A stretch of 64,000 bases of DNA from Meconema thalassinum (taxonomy: Eukaryota > Arthropoda > Insecta > Orthoptera > Tettigoniidae). The notes under the pieces are model-generated. The model did no database searches. It was not told the DNA's origin and worked only from the letters and a program-made list of their open reading frames with translations. This document shows positions 31,745 to 41,035 of this stretch, piece by piece. Location of the stretch: the NCBI GenBank assembly GCA_946902985.2, contig OX336388.2:223036467-223100466 (forward strand). The letters run 5' to 3'. Both the position numbers and the translations under genes were made by a program. How positions within the stretch are numbered: position 1 is the stretch's first letter; each line of letters starts with the position of its first letter.

Positions 31745-33209
31745 CACACATCAAAAAAAGTTTTGCATCACCTCGGTTCCAAGAGTTCCGGAACCGTTAA
31801 ATACAAAGGGAATAGAGATCAACACAAACAACATTTCAGCTCGTTTTATTGCTCATGAGACCCACACATTGCATGTTGTACCATCATACAGCTAGACTTT
31901 CAGCATTTGTGGTCCAGATTGCAGTACACACCACTACCTCTAATACCCAGTAGCACGTCCTCTTGCATTGATGCATGCCTGTATTCGCCGTGGCATACTA
32001 TCCACAAGTTCATCAAGACACTGTTGGTCCAAATTGTCCCACTCCTCAACGACAATTCGGCGTAAATCTCTCAGAGTGGTTGGTGGGTCAAGACGTCCAT
32101 AAACAGCCCTTTTCAACATATCCCAGGCATGTTCGATAGGGTTCATGTCTGGCGAACATGCTGGCCACTGTAGTCGAGCGATGTCGTTATCTTGAAGGAA
32201 CGCATTCACAAGATGTGCACGATGAGGTCGAGAATTGTCGTCCATGAAGACAAATGCCTCTCCAATATTCTGCCGATATGGTTGCACTATGGGTCGGAGG
32301 ATGTCATTCAGGTATCGTAAAGCCGTTTCGGAGCCTTCCATGACCACCAGTGGCGTACGTCGGCCCCACATAATGCCACCCCAAAACATCAGGGAACCAC
32401 CACCTTGCTGCACTCGCTGGACAGTGTGTCTAAGACGTTCAGCCTGACCAGGGTGCCTCCAAACACGTCTCCGACGATTGTCTGGTTGAAGGCATATGCG
32501 ACACTCATCGGTGAAGAGAACGTGATGCCAATTCCGAGGGGTCCATTCAGCATGTTGTTGGGCCCATCTGTACCGCGCTGCATGGTGTCGGGGTTGCAAA
32601 GCTGGTCCTCGCCATGGACGTCGGGAGTGAAGTTGCGCATCATGCAGCCTATAGCGCACAGTTTGAGTTGAAACACGACGTCCTGTGGCTGAACGAAACG
32701 CATTATTCAACATGGTGGCATTGCTGTCAGGGTTCCTCCGAGCGGCAATCCGTAAGTAGCGGTCATCCACTACAGTAGTAGCCCTTGGGCGGCCTGAGCG
32801 AGGCCTGTCATCGACAGTTCCTGTATCTCTGTACCTCCTCCATGTCCGAACAACATCGCTTTGGTTCACTCTGAGACGCCTGGAAACTTCCCTTGTTGAG
32901 AGCCCTTCTTGACACAAAGTAACAATGCGGACGCGATCGAACTGCGGTATTGACCTTCTAGGCATGGTAGAACTACAGACAACATGAGCAGCGTACCTTC
33001 GTCCTGGTGGAATGACTGGAACTGATCGGCTGTCGTACCCCCTCCGTCTAATAGGCCCTGCTCATGCATGGTTGTTTACATCTTTGAGCAGTTTTAGTGA
33101 CATCTATGAACAGTCAAAGGGACTGTATCTTGGATACAATATACACAGTCAACGTCTATATGCCGGAGATCTGGGAACCGAGGTGATGCAAAACTTTTTT
33201 TGATGTGTG
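31745..33209 (-). mobile_element. Tc1-type DNA transposon, apparently intact (1465 bp)
   Basis: Flanked by TA on both sides (31743-31744 and 33210-33211). Both ends carry a 36-bp inverted repeat (31745-31780 and 33174-33209) without mismatch as read, starting CACACATCAAAAAAAG. The next base differs. The single transposase frame occupies most of the interior. An intact frame plus perfect ends suggests recent, possibly continuing activity. Confidence 0.9.
31940..32965 (-). CDS. Tc1-type transposase, DD34E
   Basis: 341 residues, the usual Tc1 length. Residues 20-50 form a first helix-turn-helix (LSTREVSRRLRVNQSDVV). Then SGRPR (57-61), the AT-hook-like linker, and a second DNA-binding helix region to about 113. 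The catalytic triad is D153 (LFTDECRI), D243 (FMDDNSRPHRAH) and E278 (SPDMNPIEHAW), with exactly 34 residues between the last two. The GGG-SLMFWGGI box is at 188-197. The enzyme would cut and paste the element at TA sites in the nucleus. The frame has no stop or shift. Opposite-strand frames here are shadows. Confidence 0.93.
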   Translation of the reverse strand: MPRRSIPQFDRVRIVTLCQEGLSTREVSRRLRVNQSDVVRTWRRYRDTGTVDDRPRSGRPRATTVVDDRYLRIAARRNPDSNATMLNNAFRSATGRRVSTQTVRYRLHDAQLHSRRPWRGPALQPRHHAARYRWAQQHAEWTPRNWHHVLFTDECRICLQPDNRRRRVWRHPGQAERLRHTVQRVQQGGGSLMFWGGIMWGRRTPLVVMEGSETALRYLNDILRPIVQPYRQNIGEAFVFMDDNSRPHRAHLVNAFLQDNDIARLQWPACSPDMNPIEHAWDMLKRAVYGRLDPPTTLRDLRRIVVEEWDNLDQQCLDELVDSMPRRIQACINARGRATGY

Positions 33210-33464
33210 TAGAAGGAGATCCACCTGGCTTGGCCACAGGTTACGACATGGTGGCCTGATGATCGACATACTAGAAGGCGAAATACCTAGAAAACGCCCT
33301 CGCGGGAGGCCACGGAACACTTTCATGAGATCTTTCTTAGATAGCTCTGGCCTACGAAATTATGAAATGGTCAAAAGGACAGCACAAGACCGAACAACGT
33401 GGAGAAGACTCATTGTAGGGGCAGACCAGTCACTTGACTGAAAAACATGATGACGATGATGTAA

Positions 33465-34091
33465 TTTGCAGCCGAAAGAAATCAGAAACCCCTATGGACG
33501 TCGAATTGATAGATGAAAGTCTAAAGGGAGTAGAAGACTTAGGAAGCGAAATAACCAGTAATGGACAAAGCAAAGAGGATATAAAAAGTAGGTTAGCTCA
33601 GGCAAGGAAAGCATTTCTACACAAAAGGAATCGATTTAGGTGTTGGTAAGTCACGTTTGAAGGCCTTTGTCTGGAGCGTGGCGCTCTATGGAAGTGAAAC
33701 TTGGACTGATGGAGCAGCAGAAAAGAGCAGAATTGAAGCATTTGAAATGTGGTGTTACAGGAGAATGATGAAGATCAGATGGGTAGATGGGGTGAAAATC
33801 GAAGAGGTATTACGACGATTGGGAGAGGAGAGATGTTTCTGGCGACTGCTAATGAAGAGAAGAGATAGGTTGGTAGGACACATAACTAAGGCACCCAGGA
33901 ATAGCAAAGTTAGTTAGGGAAGAAAGGGTCGAGGATAAGAACTGTAGGGGTAGACCAAGGTTAGAATATGTTAAACAAATTGCCTTGGATGTACGGTGTG
34001 GTAGCTATTTAGAGATGAAACGATTAGCTCAGGAAAGAGAAGCATGGGAGGCTGAAACAAACCAATCAGAAGACGGAAGACTCAAATAACA
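33465..34091 (+). pseudogene. LINE reverse-transcriptase C-terminal fragment
   Basis: Collinear with 404-1050 and better preserved: an open stretch at 33657-33917 encodes FVWSVALYGSETW, EAFEMWCYRRMMKI and EEVLRRLGEERCFW. It then shifts frame before GRPRLEYVKQIA. Both plus-strand copies begin with the same GCAGCCGAAAGAAATCAG phrase. Confidence 0.75.
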
Positions 34092-34214
34092 ACTTTTTTT
34101 CAGGATTAGCGAACCACCGTCTAAAATACAATCGTGTAGACCGTCTGAATAACATTAAATTTCGATGAAACATCTTGTTAAGGCAATTTAGAAATGGCTG
34201 CCTCACATTATCTG
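34092..34214. other. unassigned spacer
   Basis: Short spacer between a LINE tail and a SINE head. Nothing recognised. Confidence 0.4.
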
Positions 34215-34309
34215 TCACAGGACCGCCGGCAGTGTTAGGTCATGGGGCCTAGCTCTCTGCTGACTCGGTAGATGCGTGAGTTCGAGCCCTACAGTCGGCT
34301 GTCCTTTAA
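34215..34309 (+). repeat. SINE family S5, left part (host of the nest)
   Basis: tRNA-like head with 'GACTCGGTAGATGCGTGAG' and a B-box-like 'GAGTTCGAGCCC'. It ends at a TTAA (34306-34309) where a MITE enters. It continues at 43779-43990. The intact relative is at 49146-49477, reversed. Confidence 0.65.
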
Positions 34310-34793
34310 GGGGAGTTCCAATGGCCTATCTTCTTAATGTTAATTTATAACAGCTTCATGTTCCTTTTTCACAGAAACTACTGGGTAGATTTAGATGAAA
34401 TTTTATTTCCATACTTAGTGATAATTTCTTAGTACTTTAACACGGGCTTTTGATGTTTCTACTATTGTGACCATAATAATATTTTTTTATTTAATCTCGA
34501 ATTTTTGGGTTAAAAATATTCAAAATATATCAATTTTTTCGAAATGTATTTTAGCTAGAAAAAAATCCCGTGTTAAAATCTCATGTACAAGCCAAGCTAA
34601 AGATGGTAAAAATATGAGACTTCTGTGATAACTGATAAGTGACAACTGAGAAAAATGAACATTTATGTGCAAAACAACAAGTTCTGAGAAAATGCCTTTG
34701 TATGTTCTAATTTTCAGTGTTTTCTAAGGTGCACTGCATTATTTAAATAAATATTACACATGTTTTGCAAATAACAAATATCAAGTATTATAC

Positions 34794-37439
34794 TGAACCC
34801 TTATCATTGTGTCCAATAATAATGTTTCATATTAATAAAAACGATGGAAATACTAAATACATGATATGCTGGATATTTGAGTAATATTGATGTAGCAAGA
34901 AATCTGGACTTGGTAAGACATGCTACGTGCTGGCTGGAAATGACCAATAGTTTCACAACCAATGTTATTCTTGGATTTCTGAGAAAATCAGATATGACGC
35001 TGTGGCGTACGTGACCATAAAAGGCCAAAATGCTGCGTACAAGGCAAGGAGTGAGAGAGAGGAGAATAGTCGTGACGTCAATATAAGGGCGGGATTTGTA
35101 AGGTCAGAGCTCCAACGCCAACTTATCTGACCAATAAGAAAACATGACGCCAGAACATAGCGTCAGTGTGTTTTGCGCGGCAATCGGATATAAAAAGATC
35201 TAACGATCGGTTTGCATGTTCGACGGCAGATTCGCGACCTGTGAGAAAATACAAGAATTTTGAGAGGTCACACATAATTATAGGCCCATTACTTAAAATA
35301 TTGAGGAGCTGTTTTTCTCCCACCATTGAAACTTTAGGCTTTCTGTATATATACAAATGTCTGAGATGAATCGGGACACTCCTAATTATTCTTCGACAGT
35401 CATTTTAAGACGTCCTTAAGACGATATGGTTTTAAAATTATAGTTGTGTGTCGGCAACGAAGTTGGAAATTTTCATAAATTGTGAGATGGCAATTAGCCA
35501 TAGAATAGGGAAAGTCGACGATTCTGCATAGGACGATCTGAGGAAATAAAATACTTAGAACGCAGATAGGACAGTTTAAAAACTTTGATTTAATTGTGTT
35601 TTAACAGCAGCAAAATGTCGACCATGGAGAGAAGACAGCAAGCTTCATCCTCCATTACCATCAGTGTTATGGGCTAACGGCCTAATGATGGGAATTGACG
35701 AGGCGGGAGGCCTCTGGAAAGCAGTTTAAGTGATGAGTATTAAAAAATTGATTTATTGATTTTGGACGAGGGGAATCGCGAGAGATGTGTGGAACTTTGT
35801 ATAGATTTTATTTGTGTGGTTTAATTTAAATTTCAGGGTTTGATTTCTTAACTGACATGCGTGTAGTAAAATTTGGCATTGCGTGACAATTATGTTGTAC
35901 AGTAAATTTTGTAATTTAAATGTTTTCCTTATGTATACGTAATTCTTATAGCGAAACGGCCGCATCGATTAACGTATCTATAAAAAGTGTAGCCATGAAT
36001 GAGAACCTAGGAACGACAATGATAAATGGACTGATTTAATGATATGTTAAACTAATTAATACGTGGGGGGAATATTTGCATTTTGTTGCTTTGATAACTC
36101 GGGCTAGGACTGATCCTGTTATTAATTCTTTATTGTCATTTGGACATGTTGTGTGTCATTATCTGAGAGGTGTGCTGATTAATGCTACGACGAGATCTTC
36201 GAGAAATGTGCCACGTGTTTTTGGGTGTAAGTGATGATGATGAGGAGAGGTAAAGCCTGTCCATGACTGCGATATCATTCCGGCAAACTAGTTATCCGTG
36301 GGGATAAGTTTGACCTGGAAATGTATTCTTAAAAATCCCTGAGAGGATGTTTTGAGATAATGTGTTATTTATTTGTACGCGTTTAACAGGTGGCGATTAG
36401 CAAAGGTGCTGTACGATGGCTATGGGCCAGAATCTATATTTAGCATGGCACTAATTACTACTTGGGGGAAGAAATCAGCCACTCTCTCGGTGATGCGATA
36501 ACAGGCCCGGCTGTCTCCAGCTTGTTATGACACGTTATGTTTGCTTTAAAGCCTAATGAGTTAAGGTTATTTTATTTGGTTTAATTTGGGAAGTTGCCAT
36601 GTTGTCGATCCAAGTTTCTTTTATCATTACTACGACTTATTTGTTCATTGTTTTAAAACGCCAAACTTTCCGGCGTGAAAATTAAAAGTTGTATTTTGTT
36701 GTTGTTGGCTCTTATTTTCAAGGCCATTGTATTCATATAAATATAATTTGGCAACCGGCCAAACCTGTTCATGTCATGTTATGCCTTCCTAGTGTTTAAG
36801 GTATAAGTCGGTAATTCCGCAGCCCTTATTTTAAATAATACACACGTGTATTTGGTTGTGGTAATCTAAGGTTAGAGCATGTCAGTAGTGTATATAAATA
36901 TGTAATTGTTGTTCCCACATTTCCGTAATTCATCCTTCGCAGTACGGAGTCCGTTCCCGAACCAACTGTTTTGGTCGGAAACGAGCGCCCGTCAAAATGC
37001 TCATTACTTGAACTAGTCTTAAAACCCGTGTCGCTCATAAATATTGAATTTTTGTACTATTTTATTTGTTTGTTATATTTGGATCTTGTGATCCGTTTTC
37101 TTTTGTTACTTTGACTTAAGTGACATTGCAGTCACAATGCTTGTTGACAGCTGTCATGCCATGTCGTCATGGTACGTCAGGCTGGTCAGTGTTAGATCTG
37201 TTCACGCGAGTGAACAATAAAAGGGTGGTTATAGTTTTCCTTTTTTATGTTTGATTCAGTTAATAAATTTCATTTGTTAGTAGATCCTGTTGTTTTTCTT
37301 GGCTTTATAATAATAATAAGTTAACCTTATGAACCCTGGAAGTTATGTTGATAGCAAAACCTCTAAATCACATTCACAAGAATCCATTACGACCCCGAAA
37401 TTTTGAATCTTGTCTACATGCTATTTTCTAAAGGGTTTA
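34794..37439 (+). repeat. element B 5' LTR (2646 bp)
   Basis: Starts TGAACCCTTATCATT and ends CTAAAGGGTTTA, an imperfect inverted terminal repeat. The last base pair is TA instead of the usual CA in both LTRs. Short frames inside it (for example 35166-35369 and its antisense) are identical in both LTRs only because the LTRs are young, and carry no recognised motif. Confidence 0.92.
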
Positions 37440-37451
37440 TAAGAGTTACTT

Positions 37452-37470
37452 TGGCTTCCGAACGTGTGGC
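37452..37470 (+). other. candidate primer-binding site of element B
   Basis: TGGCTTCCGAACGTGTGGC lies 12 nt after the LTR. It begins TGG as required for pairing to a tRNA CCA end and shares AACGTGTGG with the element A primer region. I could not match TGGCTTCCG to a tRNA from memory, so the primer identity is open. Confidence 0.45.
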
Positions 37471-37989
37471 ATTTGTGTTTTAGAGTAAAAAAATAGATCA
37501 CCGGCATGTGATAAGTTTATTAACGTAAGTTAGGCGAAGATAGTACCGCCAAATGTTTGAAAATATAAAGTCATGGAGTTTGCAATAAAGTAAATGTGGA
37601 ACAAGTTAAGTGTTTGAACTTTGATTAAAATTAGAACAAACTGTTCCAGGCGCCCAATAAAATTAAATTAGCTTTGTGTAGAAAAGCCAAACTCAAAGAA
37701 TTATTTGACAGGAAGGTTAGACCTTAAAAACTAATTAATACTCTATTAATTGGTTAAAATTTGTAAGTAAAGTAAGGTCAGGAAGATTATAACTGAATCA
37801 AAGGGTTAAAATTAAATGGAATAATAAGTAAATTATACTCAGTGATGCTATAGTTTGTGGGAGTAATTTAAAGTAAATGAACTGAGTATGTAAAGGGTTA
37901 ATGTGTATATATTTAATATATGTGAGCGCGCGTATCCAGGGCTCCGCCCTTATGTCATTTCCCTATGTCTCAAATATATTATTGTTGTG

Positions 37990-40419
37990 ATGGCAACTCT
38001 GGGAGAAATTCGCGAAGTGATTGAACTAGCATCCGCTCGTACGCGAGAACAACTTAGTGAGATGAGAAAGGACATAACCAATGAAATACAGACACAGTTA
38101 GCGGCAAATAGTGAAGAAACGCAGACACAGTTAGCGGCAAATAGTGTAGAAATGCAGACACAGTTAGCTGCTATAAATAAACAATCGGAAGAAATACAGA
38201 CACAGTTAAACACAAAACTATCTGAAGTTAACGAGAATATAAATCAGAAAATCGCTACACAAAACATTCTGGTTAGTGAACAATTACATAGGCAGTCTGA
38301 GAAAAACAATGAAATATTAAACGCACAAGACGAAAGGAACACTCAAAATCTAGCTGCGCTAACGGTAGAAATCAAAGAGCACACAAAAGAACAGCTAATC
38401 CAATTAGCAAAGGACGTTAGCACTAACAATACCAAACAATTAGGAATAATAAAAGGTATCGAAGATTCGTTTAAAAAGGAAATAAAAGGAATGGATGAGA
38501 CTGTTATGGCAAAACTAGCACAAATCGAGCAAGCGTGTTTGACCAGCTCATCTGAGATTAAAGAAGCACACACAAACTTAGAAAAAAGGTTTGAGAATAT
38601 CGAACGAGGGACACAGGGTATGCAAGATCAGATAATTACAGTAGATAACAATATCACGGGCTTAGTGACGGAACTCAACAAATTAGAAATACAATCAATT
38701 AAGAAATGGAAAAAGTTAGAAATTGACCAGGAAGAAATTAAACAAACATTAGAACAGAACAACATTTCTCTGGGAGAAAGGATAGATAAACTTGAAGATA
38801 ATCAGGAGGCTAATCAACAGGAAGTCGAAAAACGCTTTGTTAAATTGAAGGATACTATTAGGAAAGATTGGACCAAGATGAGCGCTGATTCGAAAGATGA
38901 ACGGCTCGCAGTAAGCAAGAAGCTAGGGGAAAATAACGCGAAAATACAGGCGTTAGAAGAAAATATGAAGTTAAGATTTCAAATTCAAGAGGACCGCATG
39001 ATAAAATCGGAGTTGCAGTCACTTGGACATAATACGATGTTTGCGACACTAATGGAAAAGGGGAAAGGGGAGAATGCGGAAAGAGAGCACACAATAGACA
39101 GCCACGAGCTTGGGCAAAGTCCAAGAACGGTAGACACGCAAGCATTCCAGAATTATGAGGGTCGTAGCTCGACACCTCAAAACACACAACTTCCCACGCA
39201 AGTTATACAAGTCATCCGTGGAAACGAATTTAAACCGAATAAGTTTTTACCAGAGAGCGGAGGGACACCTAAAGCTTTCTTAAGGGAACTGACAGAATAT
39301 TTTTCGGACCAAAATGTTAGCTCAACGCGACAATTAAGAATGGTTGAAAAATTTTTGGCGGGCTCAGCACTTACCTGGTATCTTGGATTTAAGAACACAT
39401 TTAAATCAATGGAAGGTTTCCACAAGGCCTTCCTAAGCAAATACTGGAGTGGGTCGTATCAACAAAGCTTGCGAATGGACTTATACTCGCGCAAATACCA
39501 TTCCACGCATCAGACGAAATATGCAGATTTTTTCGCCATGCAACTTGTCAAATTGCAGGATCTTGATAATCCCCCAAGCGAAATGGAGCTAATAACTACT
39601 ATAGGAAAGCAGATGCCTATTAGCGTTCAGCAATTCTTGGTGGCGGCAAATATTACGACCGTGGTCCAGGCAGAAGAGGTATTAAGGAAGATAGATGAAA
39701 CCACTAATTACATCAACCCGAGAGAGAAGAGACAGATAGAGTTAGTTAATGCAGTCGAAGTAGTCAAGACACCAAACAAAAACACGAGGCCGCAAGCTAC
39801 AAACACTGGGGATAACCAAAGACGGCAGAGCACCGAAGAATATGAGCCGAGATCTCAACCGAGATACGAAAATAGGGACAGAAACCATAACAATCAGGAA
39901 GGAACTAACCGCTACCGGAACACAAACAATCAGCAGTGGCGAAATAATAGGAGATACCAAACGTCATACAATAGGAATAATAATAATAACGCACCTTATA
40001 ATCAGGGATGGCGTGGAGGACACTATAATCAACAATATAGGCCCATAGACAATAGGCGTTTCAACCAGCAACATAACGCACAAGATAACCAGCGGTTTAA
40101 CGAGCAATCGGATCCAAGGGATGATCAGAGAAATTGGAACGAGAGACACGCTGAGTCACAACAGTACCTGGAGGAGCCACGTAACATGGAAGGAAATAAT
40201 GATAAATGGGAAAGAGCGATAGATCGGCGGAAGAATCCCGACAACCACGAGGAGGAAAACGGAACACATCAAATGTTGGAGGCCATGCATGTAGAAACCC
40301 AGAGATATTTGGAGGAGCTGCATGGAGAAGAAGAAAATAGAGCAGCCGACAATAGGAAACAGAAGAATAGCAGGAGAGATTCGCAGACCGTGTCAGGCAA
40401 GGGTCTCGAAATATGGTAA
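37990..40419 (+). CDS. gag: Gag protein of element B
   Basis: I chose the ATG at 37990 (MATLGEIREVIE-, 809 residues) for its good context. The frame opens at 37903. Positions below count from 37903. Residues 30-390 are a coiled coil that begins with about four 11-residue repeats of the EIQTQLAANSE type. Residues 440-600 are a retrotransposon-gag-like core (LTWYLGFKNTF, LRMDLYSRKYHS, YADFFAMQLVKLQ), aligning with element A's core. Residues 620-745 are rich in Arg, Asn, Gln and Tyr with no CCHC knuckle. Two C-terminal copies of a (S/T)Q-x-YLEE motif follow (ESQQYLEEP and ETQRYLEEL). The frame is intact. Expected role: particle formation and RNA packaging. Confidence 0.85.
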   Translation: MATLGEIREVIELASARTREQLSEMRKDITNEIQTQLAANSEETQTQLAANSVEMQTQLAAINKQSEEIQTQLNTKLSEVNENINQKIATQNILVSEQLHRQSEKNNEILNAQDERNTQNLAALTVEIKEHTKEQLIQLAKDVSTNNTKQLGIIKGIEDSFKKEIKGMDETVMAKLAQIEQACLTSSSEIKEAHTNLEKRFENIERGTQGMQDQIITVDNNITGLVTELNKLEIQSIKKWKKLEIDQEEIKQTLEQNNISLGERIDKLEDNQEANQQEVEKRFVKLKDTIRKDWTKMSADSKDERLAVSKKLGENNAKIQALEENMKLRFQIQEDRMIKSELQSLGHNTMFATLMEKGKGENAEREHTIDSHELGQSPRTVDTQAFQNYEGRSSTPQNTQLPTQVIQVIRGNEFKPNKFLPESGGTPKAFLRELTEYFSDQNVSSTRQLRMVEKFLAGSALTWYLGFKNTFKSMEGFHKAFLSKYWSGSYQQSLRMDLYSRKYHSTHQTKYADFFAMQLVKLQDLDNPPSEMELITTIGKQMPISVQQFLVAANITTVVQAEEVLRKIDETTNYINPREKRQIELVNAVEVVKTPNKNTRPQATNTGDNQRRQSTEEYEPRSQPRYENRDRNHNNQEGTNRYRNTNNQQWRNNRRYQTSYNRNNNNNAPYNQGWRGGHYNQQYRPIDNRRFNQQHNAQDNQRFNEQSDPRDDQRNWNERHAESQQYLEEPRNMEGNNDKWERAIDRRKNPDNHEEENGTHQMLEAMHVETQRYLEELHGEEENRAADNRKQKNSRRDSQTVSGKGLEIW

Positions 40420-40511
40420 AAAAAAGTTATTGTACGGGAATCGGAGAAGAAGAAGGGAGAAGGAAGAAGATGGCAACGCGGGGGAGAAGAAGGAGATGAC
40501 ATCACGGTAAA

Positions 40512-40673
40512 ATGGAGAAGAGACAGGAGCGGCTTAAGGAAGTTCAACTAGGGGTTACGAATTTAGGTAACAACGCCTACAGAGTCCGAGAGGTGAGCAC
40601 AGGAAACATGGCAGTATATAATATCTCATTTAAAATTGTATCATCAGAGAGAGCCATACGAACCGAGAAATAA
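40512..40673 (+). CDS. small open frame downstream of gag, element B
   Basis: 53 codons, starting MEKRQERLKEVQLG- and ending TAA. The stop overlaps the next ATG (TAATG at 40671-40675), an arrangement that permits termination-reinitiation. No motif was recognised. It may be a remnant of a lost downstream gene or chance. Confidence 0.25.
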   Translation: MEKRQERLKEVQLGVTNLGNNAYRVREVSTGNMAVYNISFKIVSSERAIRTEK

Positions 40674-40825
40674 TGTTACTGCAGCAAATTAAACATTCGC
40701 GTGATAACATACAACAAAAGATACGGGGATACTCGAGTGGTGAAAGCGCTCAAAAGACAGCTCTGACGTGTTTACAAGTTCAGGCGGAAGTCGTTAATGA
40801 ATATGTTGATGTTTTGAAAGAGTGA
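40673..40825 (+). CDS. second small open frame downstream of gag, element B
   Basis: 50 codons, starting MLLQQIKHSRDNIQQKIRGY and overlapping the previous stop by one base. The Leu/Gln/Ile spacing looks helical. No recognised domain. The remaining 40826-41035 up to the LTR is purine-rich and non-coding, and no crisp polypurine tract is visible beyond AGGGGTCAGA next to the LTR. Confidence 0.25.
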   Translation: MLLQQIKHSRDNIQQKIRGYSSGESAQKTALTCLQVQAEVVNEYVDVLKE

Positions 40826-41035
40826 GAGGGGAGACGAGTAGCAAGGAAAGAGGCCGGAGGGCATAAGTATACAGGAATTTCCTAATGAGTTTGGAACGAG
40901 ACGGCTACTGAAACAGACAGAGGCGGACAGTCATTATATTTGAGGGTGACCAGCAACTTCAAATTTGAGCCAGAAAAGTAGGGGATGTGAAATTCGACTT
41001 CATTTGAGTTCGAATTTCATCAACTAGGGGTCAGA

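Larger units (their letters stand above)
31631..33441 (+). pseudogene. LINE C-terminal fragment split by a Tc1-type transposon
   Basis: The left part (31631-31744) encodes KISRVEKMTNITVLDRM- and MKEKRQMIRQI-like sequence. The right part (33212-33441) encodes RRRSTWLGHRLRHGG, then RKRPRGRPRNTF and DRTTWRRLIVGADQ before a stop. These are the usual last blocks of a non-LTR polymerase. The two halves are one base out of frame after removing the transposon, so the LINE was already decayed or was damaged later. Confidence 0.65.

Noticed and set aside
40420..41035. Possible envelope gene after gag in element B
   Set aside because: Only two frames of about 50 codons exist, with no signal peptide, furin site or membrane segment. 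An env call is not supported.
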